From an uncultured Dokdonia sp. (GTDB lineage Bacteria > Bacteroidota > Bacteroidia > Flavobacteriales > Flavobacteriaceae), in the NCBI RefSeq assembly GCF_947496725.1, contig NZ_CANMDS010000003.1, positions 496,001 through 560,000 of the forward strand: a stretch of 64,000 bases of DNA, in the 5' to 3' direction. Within the stretch, counting starts at the first letter, position 1. Every line of letters starts with the position of its first letter. Shown here piece after piece: positions 43,798 to 52,034 of the stretch. A program made the position numbers and the translations under genes. The notes under the pieces were generated by a model, which was not told the DNA's origin, did not search any database, and saw only the letters and a program-made list of their open reading frames with translations.

Positions 43798-43827
43798 CAA
43801 ATTTAAGAAGTCTTTTGTTAAAAACAA
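43798..43827 (-). promoter_or_regulatory. Promoter of the his operon
   Basis: Minus strand TTG (43825-43827), exactly 19 bp, then TAAATTTG (43798-43805), a perfect TTG-N19-TAnnTTTG. The start site would be 4-6 bp before the hisL ATG, so the leader mRNA is almost leaderless. Confidence 0.8.
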
Positions 43828-43925
43828 GTGAATAAACTGATTTAATAATTACTTAACACACGTAACTTTTTAGTAGATTTGAAATAGCGCTTTAAAAATT
43901 ATAATTAAAGCACAGATATGTTACT

Positions 43926-44615
43926 ATGAAAGGATTTTTGGGGGCCTTCCTTGTTTTTTTGCTTTGGTCATTTACGTGTATTTACTACGTAAGTACTAGG
44001 ACATCTCCATCTGTAGCAGATCTAGACTCCACATCTACTCGTGAGTCTCAAGTTAAACTCAACGCTGCCAATACTGGAAAAATTAATAAAAGTAAGAATA
44101 TCACAAACGAGCTACATATAGATAGCACTACAAACACGCACATTGATCGCGAAGCATCAATATTACTAGCAGAGGAGATTCAAAAATCTATCGCTATTAG
44201 CGATACGATAGACATAACAAAGGACGAACCTATAATTACTTTTGAAAATGAATTTGACATTCCAGATGGACCATCATTTTCAAGTAAAGTGTTTTACCCT
44301 AGATACAACAATACAGATCTTATACTAGACAAAGAGCTCGTAGCTTATGCTTCTGAACTTAAACAACTACTCAAAAATAATCCCAATAAAAAAGTTACCA
44401 TACTAGGTCATACTGATAATGTAGGGAGTGATCGAGACAATTTTACCACAGGATTAAAGAAGTCTAGACAGATAAAATGGTATCTTACCGCCAGAAGAGG
44501 GATCCCTCGCAGTAAAATTACAGCCACCTCTAGAGGTGAAGAAGAACCTATAGCGTCTAATAATACTGTATCTGGACGCCGTCAAAACAATAGAATAGAA
44601 ATTATAGTAGATTAA
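43926..44615 (+). CDS. OmpA-family protein
   Basis: 229 residues with one N-terminal hydrophobic segment (GFLGAFLVFLLWSFTCIYYVS), probably an uncleaved anchor. Residues about 120-229 are an OmpA_C peptidoglycan-binding domain: LVAYASELKQLLKNNPNKKVTILGHTDNVGSDRDNFTTGLKKSRQIKWYLTARRGIPRSKITATSRGEEEPIASNNTVSGRRQNNRIEIIV. A TAGATTTG -7 element lies at 43874-43881. Its stop overlaps the next start (TAATG), so the pair is coupled. Confidence 0.9.
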   Translation: MKGFLGAFLVFLLWSFTCIYYVSTRTSPSVADLDSTSTRESQVKLNAANTGKINKSKNITNELHIDSTTNTHIDREASILLAEEIQKSIAISDTIDITKDEPIITFENEFDIPDGPSFSSKVFYPRYNNTDLILDKELVAYASELKQLLKNNPNKKVTILGHTDNVGSDRDNFTTGLKKSRQIKWYLTARRGIPRSKITATSRGEEEPIASNNTVSGRRQNNRIEIIVD

Positions 44616-45244
44616 TGCTCGTATTACAAGAGGCCATATCAATACCTATCGCATACATAGAGACCTTTGTTATGACGCTTGTTGCATTTATAATAGGTTA
44701 TATAGGCGCACAGCTATCTAATAAGATTAAAGCAAAACGTAAACTACAAGCGCACAAAGATGAGGTTGCAAAACTTTCAAACAAGCTTAACAATCTCCAA
44801 GATGAACTAGATAGAAAGGCAGATGGTGTTTTTAGAAAAGATCGTATGGATGAGGAGTTTGAACATCTTCAAATACGTAATAGAGCCTTTTCTGAAGATG
44901 TACTTACCGAAAAACTTATAAAGTCAGACGTCAAAGATCCTATAAGTTATGAACGTATAGGTAAAGCTACTATCGAGGAGCGCAATGATTTACAAAAAAT
45001 AACAGGTATAGGACCTTATACTGAAGAAAAACTTAATGAGTTAGGTATTTATACATTTGAGCAAATAAGTCGTTTTAATAATGAAGACATCCTGGCTGTG
45101 ACAAAGCTTATAAAATTCTTTCCCGATAGAATTAAAAAGGACAGATGGGTTGCAAAAGCAAAGCTACTAACCGCGACTGCACAACTAGAAAACGCAAATA
45201 CTGAGAACTCAAAAAAGAAGATTATGAATGAAAAAACCACCTAG
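44615..45244 (+). CDS. Membrane-anchored coiled-coil protein with helix-hairpin-helix domain
   Basis: 209 residues. Segments: a membrane helix (residues about 15-35, FVMTLVAFIIGYIGAQLS), a charged coiled coil (about 40-75, KAKRKLQAHKDEVAKLSNKLNNLQDELDRK), and an HhH-like domain (DLQKITGIGPYTEEKLNELGIYTFEQISRFNNEDILAVTKLIKFFPDRI), the pattern of the 'flap endonuclease-like 5' nuclease'/RuvA-C-type domain found in many bacterial envelope proteins. Coupled to the OmpA-like gene, so it may connect the envelope with the nucleoid; that is speculation. The C-terminus overlaps the terminator. Confidence 0.8.
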   Translation: MLVLQEAISIPIAYIETFVMTLVAFIIGYIGAQLSNKIKAKRKLQAHKDEVAKLSNKLNNLQDELDRKADGVFRKDRMDEEFEHLQIRNRAFSEDVLTEKLIKSDVKDPISYERIGKATIEERNDLQKITGIGPYTEEKLNELGIYTFEQISRFNNEDILAVTKLIKFFPDRIKKDRWVAKAKLLTATAQLENANTENSKKKIMNEKTT

Positions 45245-45258
45245 TAGGTGGTTTTTTT
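45231..45258 (+). terminator. Intrinsic terminator overlapping the stop codon
   Basis: AAAAAACCACCT-AGT-AGGTGGTTTTTTT; the TAG stop (45242-45244) forms the loop. Confidence 0.9.
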
Positions 45259-45277
45259 ATAGAATACAAACAGGAAA

Positions 45278-45727
45278 CTAGTTAATCTTCTCCCCTGCCT
45301 CATTAAACTCTACATCTTTATTTTTACCTTTTCTCTTAAACTCTACGTCATAAAACAGCCCTTTTTCAGCGCTCTGTACACGTTCTATCTCTGTGATTTT
45401 CTCGTGACTGTAGTCTTTATCTATAGCCTTTCTTACTGCCTTAGGTAGCTCATCTTTTTCAATACTCACCTCTGTTTCTATCCACGCCCCGTTAGGATTA
45501 AAGTCTGCACGGTGCCTTATACCGTCTATTCTAAATCTTGACTCATAGTTTCCATTTGAGTCTACGTGCCAGTCTGGATCATTCTCTCCTGGATATTTGG
45601 CTTGAAATGTCGCCTTTACAGCCTCTGGTGCATATCCTTTCTTACTATTTTGACTTTCAACTTTTTGAACACAACTCACTGCGAGTATAAAGCCAAATAA
45701 TAAAAGTACTTTCTGATATTTAAACAT
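45278..45727 (-). CDS. PepSY-like lipoprotein
   Basis: 149 residues with a lipoprotein signal (MFKYQKVLLLFGFILAVSCV). The two-repeat PepSY-like (PF11396-type) pattern is seen: APEAVKATFQAKYPGENDPDWHVDSNGNYESRFRIDGIRHRADFNPNGAWIETEVSI and ELPKAVRKAIDKDYSHEKITEIERVQSAEKGLFYDVEFKRKGKNKDVEFNEAGE. Function unknown; PepSY-like proteins may bind or inhibit periplasmic enzymes. The ATG directly follows the T-run of a strong terminator hairpin at 45728-45776. Confidence 0.87.
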   Translation of the reverse strand: MFKYQKVLLLFGFILAVSCVQKVESQNSKKGYAPEAVKATFQAKYPGENDPDWHVDSNGNYESRFRIDGIRHRADFNPNGAWIETEVSIEKDELPKAVRKAIDKDYSHEKITEIERVQSAEKGLFYDVEFKRKGKNKDVEFNEAGEKIN

Positions 45728-45776
45728 AAAAAAAATCTTTACAATCTACCCATTATGACGAGTAGACTGTAAAGAT
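45728..45776 (-). terminator. Terminator of the fabG-vWA-SPFH unit, abutting the next start codon
   Basis: Minus strand ATCTTTACAGTCTAC-N12-GTAGATTGTAAAGAT, a 15-bp stem with one G-U pair, followed by eight T, then the PepSY ATG (45727). It either closes the upstream operon or acts as an attenuator for the PepSY gene. Confidence 0.82.
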
Positions 45777-45779
45777 ATA

Positions 45780-45796
45780 AGCTTTCGCGAAAGCGT
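45780..45796. repeat. Palindromic repeat copy 13 (intergenic)
   Basis: Exact core 45781-45794; right side GCGTC, left side lost. Next to the 45728-45776 terminator. Confidence 0.95.
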
Positions 45797-45832
45797 CATC
45801 TTAACACTTTCATATAATTTTATGAGAGTATT

Positions 45833-46648
45833 CTAATTATTTCCTAAAATTAATGGTAGTCCAGATTCACCAGAACCTACAACTATCACCTTAGAATTTG
45901 GAGATTTTGATAACTCTATTGTTGCATCAATACCTTTATCTTGTAGAATCTTATCTGTAAGTGACGCACTAAGAATCTTGTTTGCATCTGCCTTACCTTG
46001 TGCTTCTATACGTACTTTTTCTGCCTCTTTTGTAGCTGTTACTAGGCGGAACTCATACTCAAGAGACTCTTGCTCTTGCTTTAATTTTCGCTCGATAGCT
46101 TCTTTAATTGTATTTGGTAAAGTTACATCTCTTACTAGTATCTCATCTAGCTCGATGTACTGATCCTTTATAATCTTTTTTGTTTCTTCAAAAATTTCTG
46201 ACTGTATTGCATCTCTCTTAGAAGAATATAACTGCTCTGGCGTATAACGCCCCACAACAGATCTCGCTGCAGATCGTATAGTAGGCAATAAGATACGTTG
46301 TAAGTAGTCTTCACCTATCTCTTGGTGCAACTTCCCTACATCTGTATATCTAGGCTTGTACCAAGCAGATGCGTCTAGTTGTATATCTAGTCCGTTTGAA
46401 GATAGTACTTTCATTTTTTCAAAAAGCTCTTGACGACGCACTTCATAAACGTACACCTTGTTCCAAGGGGCTACCAGATGAAATCCTTCTCCTAGTGGTG
46501 GCTCATCTGTTACCACACCACCGCCAAATGTTTTATACAACACGCCCGCCTCTCCAGAGTCTATTGTGATGGCAGATTTTGTGATAATCACGAGTAGAAT
46601 AACGAGGCCTATTACGACAGGTACTCCAATTTTAGGTAATTTTTCCAT
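45833..46648 (-). CDS. SPFH/Band 7 (prohibitin-like) membrane protein
   Basis: 271 residues: N-terminal membrane helix (VPVVIGLVILLVIITKSAITI), the Band 7 domain (DSGEAGVLYKTFGGGVVTDEPPLGEGFHLVAPWNKVYVYEVRRQELFEKMKVLSSNGLDIQLDASAWY...), and a helical SPFH C-terminus (AIERKLKQEQESLEYEFRLVTATKEAEKVRIEAQGKADANKILSASL). Prohibitin-type assemblies scaffold membrane proteases. Third gene of the unit fabG-vWA-SPFH (21-bp gap). Confidence 0.92.
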   Translation of the reverse strand: MEKLPKIGVPVVIGLVILLVIITKSAITIDSGEAGVLYKTFGGGVVTDEPPLGEGFHLVAPWNKVYVYEVRRQELFEKMKVLSSNGLDIQLDASAWYKPRYTDVGKLHQEIGEDYLQRILLPTIRSAARSVVGRYTPEQLYSSKRDAIQSEIFEETKKIIKDQYIELDEILVRDVTLPNTIKEAIERKLKQEQESLEYEFRLVTATKEAEKVRIEAQGKADANKILSASLTDKILQDKGIDATIELSKSPNSKVIVVGSGESGLPLILGNN

Positions 46649-46669
46649 AGCTAATTTTTAATTTTAATT

Positions 46670-48703
46670 TTAAGTAAGTCCATTATACTTGCGCATAAAC
46701 CACTCCAAAGCGAGCAATAATGCCAAAATTGCAAGTAGTAATTTCCAGTCTATAAAAGGTACACTATTTTTTGTACTCTTCTGTATAGGTTTATATCTAT
46801 TATCTGCAATGAGCGACGTTATAAGTTTATCTAAACTTACAGGGTTATATAAACCGCCATCTGTATGAGACGCTAGAAGTTGTAGCTGTGTTACATTTGC
46901 ATTTAAAAATTGTTGCTCTATATCAAAAGGAACAATTGTAAAAGATCCAGAACGCGCGATACCTTGATCTGCTACAGATACGGTAAACTTATAACTTCCA
47001 GGCTCAAGATTATTCATATCTACTTGATAGGTGTTCTTTTTAAGTAATAATGGAATCTCTGTAAGCTTTTTTGACTCCTGGTTTATCACTTTTATAGACA
47101 CCTTAGCCCTTGCATCAAAATTGTAATTTTTATCAAAGTACTGTGCATAAAGCATCACTGCTTTATTGCCATAGTAAAACGACTCATAATCTAAGTTAAG
47201 TCTACTTTTCTTCTTGTTTGAAGCAGCATATTGTACTAGATTATCTATAAAATTATCAAAAGATTTAAAATCACGCTTGTCTACAAAACTCTGTGCTCGC
47301 CACTTCCATAAACCTTCTCCTAATATATATACCTCTCTTCTTCCACTATCTTCTGTTGTGGCTATAAGTGGTTGATTAGTCTCTACAAGGCCTATACTTT
47401 GTGATAAAGCAATGTCTGCTTTTGTATTAAAACGCGTCTCTCCAAAGGCCGCAACTAGGGGTGGGAAATCGTCAAAACCTATATCTTCAATTACAAATGC
47501 AGAAAAGTTAGGATTAAGCCGAGCTTGTACTTCTTCTGTTTGACCTGTAATCTCTTGTGTGATTGTTTTTTGAAATTTATTTATAGCATTCCAGCCAGTG
47601 TGCTCTCCAGTTATTGTTATACTATTTTTAGCTAGTGTTTCTAGTTGTTTATAGACATCATTAAAACTTGCGTCTGGTTGATAGAGTATAATAAGTTCAT
47701 ACTCATTTATTTTAGAAACCGCGTCTGATGGTTTTGTGAAGGTAACCGTGCGCAATCTATTACTCTCAATACTCTTTTTAAGCATTCCCACATCTGGGTG
47801 AACTATATTACTTATAAGAAGTACATTCGTTTTTTGATCTATAACCTCTATCGCAAAGTTTTTATAGTTATTGCTTTTATTCTTCTCACTTGCAACAGGC
47901 ACAAGACTCACACTATATTGTCTCACTCCTACTTGTGTTGCAGGAACTTCTATATTAAAAATTTGTGATGCTTTTTCTGGGCTAAAATTTACAGACTCTC
48001 GATGAAGCACCTTCCCGCCAGAACGCACAGATAAAGTAGAGTTTATAGTCCCCTCACCGTTATATGTGGCAAATATCTCAACAGGAAATTTATTATTTAT
48101 ATAAGCATACCTATTTACATTGATCTGCCCCAGCTTAAGATCATCATAAATGATAGTGTCACCCAGTACAACAGGATACACTTGTTGATTATAATTTTGA
48201 GCAACATACTGGTAGGCCTCACCATAGGTTTGATTACCATCAGAGAGTAAAACGACGGGAGCTACATCTGTTGTATAAATATCTTCAAGACCACGCAAAG
48301 CGTTTGAGATATTAGTCTGCTTATTAGTAAATGAAAGGGAATCTAGTGATTTAAAATCATCTCCAAATTGATAGTACTGAATATCAAAAGCATCGTTGAG
48401 TTTTGCGCTTTCGCGAAAGCGGGATATCACTTCTTGAGACACACCATCATAACCAAGGTGGGCAATACTAGAAGAATTATCTACAGCGACAGCCAGTGAA
48501 GGCTTCTCTGTGTAGTAAGATACTTGCTCATACTTAGGGTTAATAAGTAAAAGCAGTAATCCAAAAATGGTTAAAAATCGTAAAAATGTATAAACGCGAT
48601 TGCGCTTACTTTTATATTTAACACGATAGAAATATTGAAAAACCGCTACTCCCAGTGAGAGAATAGCAGCTCCAATAATTAATAATAGTGTCTCTGTTTG
48701 CAA
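46670..48703 (-). CDS. Large membrane-anchored vWA-domain protein
   Basis: 677 residues. Two membrane helices at the N-terminus (LLIIGAAILSLGVAVFQYF and FLRFLTIFGLLLLLI) and one at the C-terminus (LLLAILALLLALEWFM). A vWA domain follows the first two: metal site DNSSSIAHLG, then ISNALRGLEDIYTTDVAPVVLLSDGNQ. The middle is beta-rich, extracytoplasmic. Similar large vWA proteins occur widely in Bacteroidota without a known role. Copy 14 of the palindromic repeat (48406-48421) encodes RFRESAK in SRFRESAKLN. 37 bp after fabG. Confidence 0.85.
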   Translation of the reverse strand: MQTETLLLIIGAAILSLGVAVFQYFYRVKYKSKRNRVYTFLRFLTIFGLLLLLINPKYEQVSYYTEKPSLAVAVDNSSSIAHLGYDGVSQEVISRFRESAKLNDAFDIQYYQFGDDFKSLDSLSFTNKQTNISNALRGLEDIYTTDVAPVVLLSDGNQTYGEAYQYVAQNYNQQVYPVVLGDTIIYDDLKLGQINVNRYAYINNKFPVEIFATYNGEGTINSTLSVRSGGKVLHRESVNFSPEKASQIFNIEVPATQVGVRQYSVSLVPVASEKNKSNNYKNFAIEVIDQKTNVLLISNIVHPDVGMLKKSIESNRLRTVTFTKPSDAVSKINEYELIILYQPDASFNDVYKQLETLAKNSITITGEHTGWNAINKFQKTITQEITGQTEEVQARLNPNFSAFVIEDIGFDDFPPLVAAFGETRFNTKADIALSQSIGLVETNQPLIATTEDSGRREVYILGEGLWKWRAQSFVDKRDFKSFDNFIDNLVQYAASNKKKSRLNLDYESFYYGNKAVMLYAQYFDKNYNFDARAKVSIKVINQESKKLTEIPLLLKKNTYQVDMNNLEPGSYKFTVSVADQGIARSGSFTIVPFDIEQQFLNANVTQLQLLASHTDGGLYNPVSLDKLITSLIADNRYKPIQKSTKNSVPFIDWKLLLAILALLLALEWFMRKYNGLT
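48406..48421. repeat. Palindromic repeat copy 14 (inside vWA gene)
   Basis: Exact core 48407-48420, flanked C and G. Read as RFRES. Confidence 0.95.
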
Positions 48704-48740
48704 TAGTATATGACTAAATTATATTGAGTTTTACCTTGTT

Positions 48741-49487
48741 TTAGGTAAGCATCCCTCCATCTACATTAATCACTTGACCTGTGATGTAGGCACTCATATC
48801 ACTTGCTAAAAATACACAAGCGTTTGCAATATCTTCTGGGCTTCCACCACGTTTAAGCGGTATAGCATCTCTCCACGATGCAACAGTAGCCTCATCTAGC
48901 TTACCTGTCATTTCTGTCTCGATAAATCCTGGTGCAATCACGTTAGTACGTATGTTACGAGAACCTAGCTCTAGTGCCATAGATTTTGAAAAACCTATCA
49001 TACCTGCCTTCGATGCTGCATAGTTTGCCTGCCCAGCATTTCCTTTTACTCCTACTACAGAGCTCATATTTATGATACTTCCCTTACGAGCCTTGAGCAT
49101 CGTGCGCTGTACAGCCTTAGTCATATTAAAAATAGACTTAAGGTTTACTTCTATCACTTTATCAAAATCTTCTTCAGACATACGCATAAGGAGATTATCT
49201 TTTGTGATACCTGCGTTGTTTATCAAGATATCAATCGCGCCAAAATCTTCAAGCACATTTTTTACAAGCTCTTGTGCCTGCTCAAAGTCTGCAGCGTTAC
49301 TTTTATATCCTTTTACCTTTACACCAGTTCCTTCTAAGCTTTTTTCAAGCTCATCTGCCGCGGCAGATGATGAGCTGTATGTAAAAGCTACATTTGCTCC
49401 GTGTTGTGCAAAAACCTCTGCTATTCCTTTTCCTATACCACGGCTAGCACCTGTAATAATGGCTGTTTTTCCCTCTAGTAATTTCAT
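48741..49487 (-). CDS. fabG: 3-oxoacyl-[acyl-carrier-protein] reductase
   Basis: NADPH-dependent ketoreductase of fatty acid synthesis. 248 residues, SDR fold: TGASRGIGKGIAE (cofactor), NNAG in LINNAGITKDNLLMRM, catalytic Ser in INMSSVVGVKGN, YAASKAG with Tyr and Lys, and ITGQVINVDGGM. First gene of a unit with the vWA and SPFH genes; it is divergent from nothing and lies 197 bp after the sucD gene end, separated by a terminator. Confidence 0.97.
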   Translation of the reverse strand: MKLLEGKTAIITGASRGIGKGIAEVFAQHGANVAFTYSSSSAAADELEKSLEGTGVKVKGYKSNAADFEQAQELVKNVLEDFGAIDILINNAGITKDNLLMRMSEEDFDKVIEVNLKSIFNMTKAVQRTMLKARKGSIINMSSVVGVKGNAGQANYAASKAGMIGFSKSMALELGSRNIRTNVIAPGFIETEMTGKLDEATVASWRDAIPLKRGGSPEDIANACVFLASDMSAYITGQVINVDGGMLT

Positions 49488-49557
49488 TATAAATATTGTG
49501 TCTGTTGGCTGTTTTGTTTTTATAATAAGTGCTCGGTATACTTAACATATTCTTTCC

Positions 49558-49577
49558 TACGCTTTCGCGAAAGCGTA
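49558..49577. repeat. Palindromic repeat copy 15 (between sucD and fabG)
   Basis: Exact 20-mer TACGCTTTCGCGAAAGCGTA, intergenic. Confidence 0.95.
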
Positions 49578-49630
49578 ATACCCCACTTATTTATATATCA
49601 AATATAAGAATTACGATAACCATAAAGCAC

Positions 49631-49663
49631 AAAAAAACCTCTCGATACTTGAGAGGTTTTTTT
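49631..49663 (-). terminator. Intrinsic terminator of sucD
   Basis: AAAAAAACCTCTC-GATACTT-GAGAGGTTTTTTT, symmetrical runs on both strands. Confidence 0.92.
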
Positions 49664-49683
49664 AATAGTTATTAGATAAAATA

Positions 49684-50556
49684 CTAGCCTAAAACTTCTG
49701 CTACTTTCTTACCTATTTCTGCTGGAGAATCTACTACGTGTATTCCACATTCTCTCATAATTGCTTTTTTAGCTTGAGCTGTATCATCAGATCCACCTAC
49801 AATTGCACCTGCGTGCCCCATTGTACGTCCTGCTGGTGCAGTCTCTCCGGCTATAAATCCTATAACTGGCTTCTTGCTTCCGCTTTCTTTATACCACTTT
49901 GCAGCATCACCTTCTAGTTGACCACCTATCTCACCTATCATTACGACAGCTTCTGTTGCTGGGTCATTTATAAGTAACTCTACAGCTTCTTTTGTAGTTG
50001 TCCCGATAATTGGGTCACCACCTATACCGATTGCTGTTGTGATACCAAGACCTTGTTTTACAACCTGGTCTGCAGCTTCATAAGTAAGTGTTCCAGATTT
50101 TGAAACGATACCTACTTTTCCTTCTTTAAAAACAAAACCTGGCATAATACCTACTTTTGCTTCTCCTGGAGTGATTACACCTGGACAGTTAGGTCCTATA
50201 AGGCGACACTCTTTTGTAGCGATATAGTCTGATGCTTTGATCATATCTGCAACAGGGATACCTTCTGTAATTGTTATAATTACTTTGATACCTGCATCTG
50301 CAGCTTCCATAATTGCATCTGCAGCAAATGCTGGCGGTACAAAAATAATAGTTGTGTCTGCTCCTACTTTTTCTACAGCTTCTTGTACTGTGTTAAAAAC
50401 AGGCTTATCTAGGTGTACTTGTCCTCCTTTACCTGGAGTAACTCCACCTACTACATTTGTTCCATAGTCGATCATCTGGCCCGCGTGGAAAGTTCCCTCG
50501 CTACCTGTAAATCCTTGAACAATTATTTTTGAATCTTTATTTACTAAAACGCTCAT
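49684..50556 (-). CDS. sucD: Succinyl-CoA ligase, alpha subunit
   Basis: TCA cycle substrate-level phosphorylation, partner of SucC which is not in the window. 290 residues. CoA-binding start [74 protein letters not shown], and active-site His in [13 protein letters not shown]. Stands alone with its own promoter (TTG-N20-TATTTTTG) and terminator. Confidence 0.97.
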   Translation of the reverse strand: MSVLVNKDSKIIVQGFTGSEGTFHAGQMIDYGTNVVGGVTPGKGGQVHLDKPVFNTVQEAVEKVGADTTIIFVPPAFAADAIMEAADAGIKVIITITEGIPVADMIKASDYIATKECRLIGPNCPGVITPGEAKVGIMPGFVFKEGKVGIVSKSGTLTYEAADQVVKQGLGITTAIGIGGDPIIGTTTKEAVELLINDPATEAVVMIGEIGGQLEGDAAKWYKESGSKKPVIGFIAGETAPAGRTMGHAGAIVGGSDDTAQAKKAIMRECGIHVVDSPAEIGKKVAEVLG

Positions 50557-50581
50557 CAGTTTGTTTTAAAATTTTGCTCTG

Positions 50582-50612
50582 CAAAAATAGCAGTTTGATT
50601 AAGTATTCTCAA
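50582..50612 (-). promoter_or_regulatory. Promoter of sucD
   Basis: Minus strand TTG (50610-50612), 20 bp, TATTTTTG (50582-50589). Fits TTG-N17-23-TAnnTTTG; leader of about 20 nt. Confidence 0.75.
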
Positions 50613-50630
50613 GTAAAATATTAACGAATT

Positions 50631-51032
50631 TTACTTCCAAGACTTCATAGCCTTTTTATCTTCTTCTATAGGTTGGCTCATTTGGTAACCACGGTACATT
50701 AATCCGTCTTTAAGTTCCCATATAGCCATAAAGTGTGCAATAGGCTCTTCTACCTCTGGTGTTTCTATAGTAGTTACGTGATATGTAAAGCGTATCACTA
50801 CATTATCACCGTCAGACAGAAGGTGTGTAATTTGAGGTCGTACCGCATCAAAAGACTTACCAGCCTCTGTTGCCATATCCTTTACAGCCTGGATATCCAT
50901 ATGATTGTATCCAGTTTTTGCATTCCAGTAAAGTTCCATTTCTGGATGCATATACTTATCAAGGTTAGAGGTGTCATTAAAAAAATCTGACTTATAAAAC
51001 TCTTGTACGATCTTCTTCTTACTCTTAGCCAT
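50631..51032 (-). CDS. SnoaL/NTF2-like protein
   Basis: 133 residues with an NTF2-like cone fold: KIVQEFYKSDFFNDTSNLDKYMHPEMELYWNAKTGYNHMDIQAVKDMA and a beta-rich HLLSDGDNVVIRFTYHVTTIETPEVEEPIAHFMAIWELKDGLMYRGYQMSQP. Members may be enzymes or binding domains; no reaction can be assigned. It shares one base with the lpxD-like gene upstream (coupled). Confidence 0.87.
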   Translation of the reverse strand: MAKSKKKIVQEFYKSDFFNDTSNLDKYMHPEMELYWNAKTGYNHMDIQAVKDMATEAGKSFDAVRPQITHLLSDGDNVVIRFTYHVTTIETPEVEEPIAHFMAIWELKDGLMYRGYQMSQPIEEDKKAMKSWK

Positions 51033-51967
51033 TATTGTTTATTTAATTTGTCTAATAATTCTTGAACCTGTCGCAATGCCGCAAGCTCTTTATATTTTGT
51101 TCTAAAATCTCCTGCTGGAGATCCAAAATAACTTTTACCACCTTCTAGTGACTTACTTACACCACTTTGTGCAGAGATAACCGCTTTACCACCTACGGTA
51201 ATACCACTGGTTACACCTACCTGACCCCATAATGTCACTTCATCTTCTATAACTACACATCCAGCTATACCAGTCTGAGAGGCTATTAAAACCTTCTCTC
51301 CTATAACCGTATCGTGACCTATGTGCACCTGGTTATCTATTTTAGTGCCAGCACCTACAGTAGTATCTCCTGTAACGCCTTTATCTATAGTACAAGCAGC
51401 ACCTATATCTACATTATCTTTTATAACTACGCGACCACCAGATTTAAGTTTATCAAAAGCTTCTGGGCGTTTTTTATAATAAAAAGCATCTGCACCCAGT
51501 ATACTCCCAGCGTGTATTGTCACATTATCACCTATTACCGTATGGTCGTAAAGGCTTACGTTAGAGTGTATGGTGCAATTCTTTCCTATTGTAACGTGAT
51601 TACCTATAAAGGCATTAGGTTGTATAACGGTTCCCTCACCTATTGTTGCTGTTTTGGCAACACTGGCTCCTGCACTCTCAAAAGGTTTAAAATGCGTAGT
51701 AAGTTTATTAAAATCTCTAAAAGGATCATCAGAAATAAGTAGTCCTTTGCCTTCTGGGCAATCTACCTCTTTATTGATAAGTATAACCGTTGCAGCACTG
51801 TTAAGCGCTTTATCATAATACTTAGGGTGATCTACAAATACGATATCTCCCTCCTCTACGACGTGTATCTCATTCATACCAAGTACTGGAAATGATGGTT
51901 CACCCACAAATGTGGCGTCTATGAGACTAGCAACTTCTTGAAGTGTATGTTGTTTTTTAAATTTCAC
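51032..51967 (-). CDS. LpxD-like UDP-3-O-acylglucosamine N-acyltransferase (second paralogue)
   Basis: 311 residues, mostly hexapeptide left-handed beta-helix repeats (AKTATIGEGTVIQPNAFIGNHVTIGKNCTIHSNVSLYDHTVIGDNVTIHAGSI...). The N-terminal domain (HTLQEVASLIDATFVGEPSFPVLGMNEIHVVEEGDIVFVDHPKYYDKAL) matches LpxD; the catalytic His region reads KIDNQVHIGHDTVIGE. The canonical lpxD is at 54978-56003, so this paralogue may acylate a different substrate or modify lipid A further. Located with a NTF2-like gene rather than lpxC. Confidence 0.85.
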   Translation of the reverse strand: MKFKKQHTLQEVASLIDATFVGEPSFPVLGMNEIHVVEEGDIVFVDHPKYYDKALNSAATVILINKEVDCPEGKGLLISDDPFRDFNKLTTHFKPFESAGASVAKTATIGEGTVIQPNAFIGNHVTIGKNCTIHSNVSLYDHTVIGDNVTIHAGSILGADAFYYKKRPEAFDKLKSGGRVVIKDNVDIGAACTIDKGVTGDTTVGAGTKIDNQVHIGHDTVIGEKVLIASQTGIAGCVVIEDEVTLWGQVGVTSGITVGGKAVISAQSGVSKSLEGGKSYFGSPAGDFRTKYKELAALRQVQELLDKLNKQ

Positions 51968-51985
51968 GATTACGAATATAATAAG

Positions 51986-52012
51986 AAAATCCCGCGAAAT
52001 TGCGGGATTTTT
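51986..52012 (-). terminator. Intrinsic terminator of efp
   Basis: AAAATCCCGC-GAAATT-GCGGGATTTTT between efp and the lpxD-like gene. Confidence 0.9.
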
Positions 52013-52034
52013 ATAATTAGTTAGCTAGTATTAT

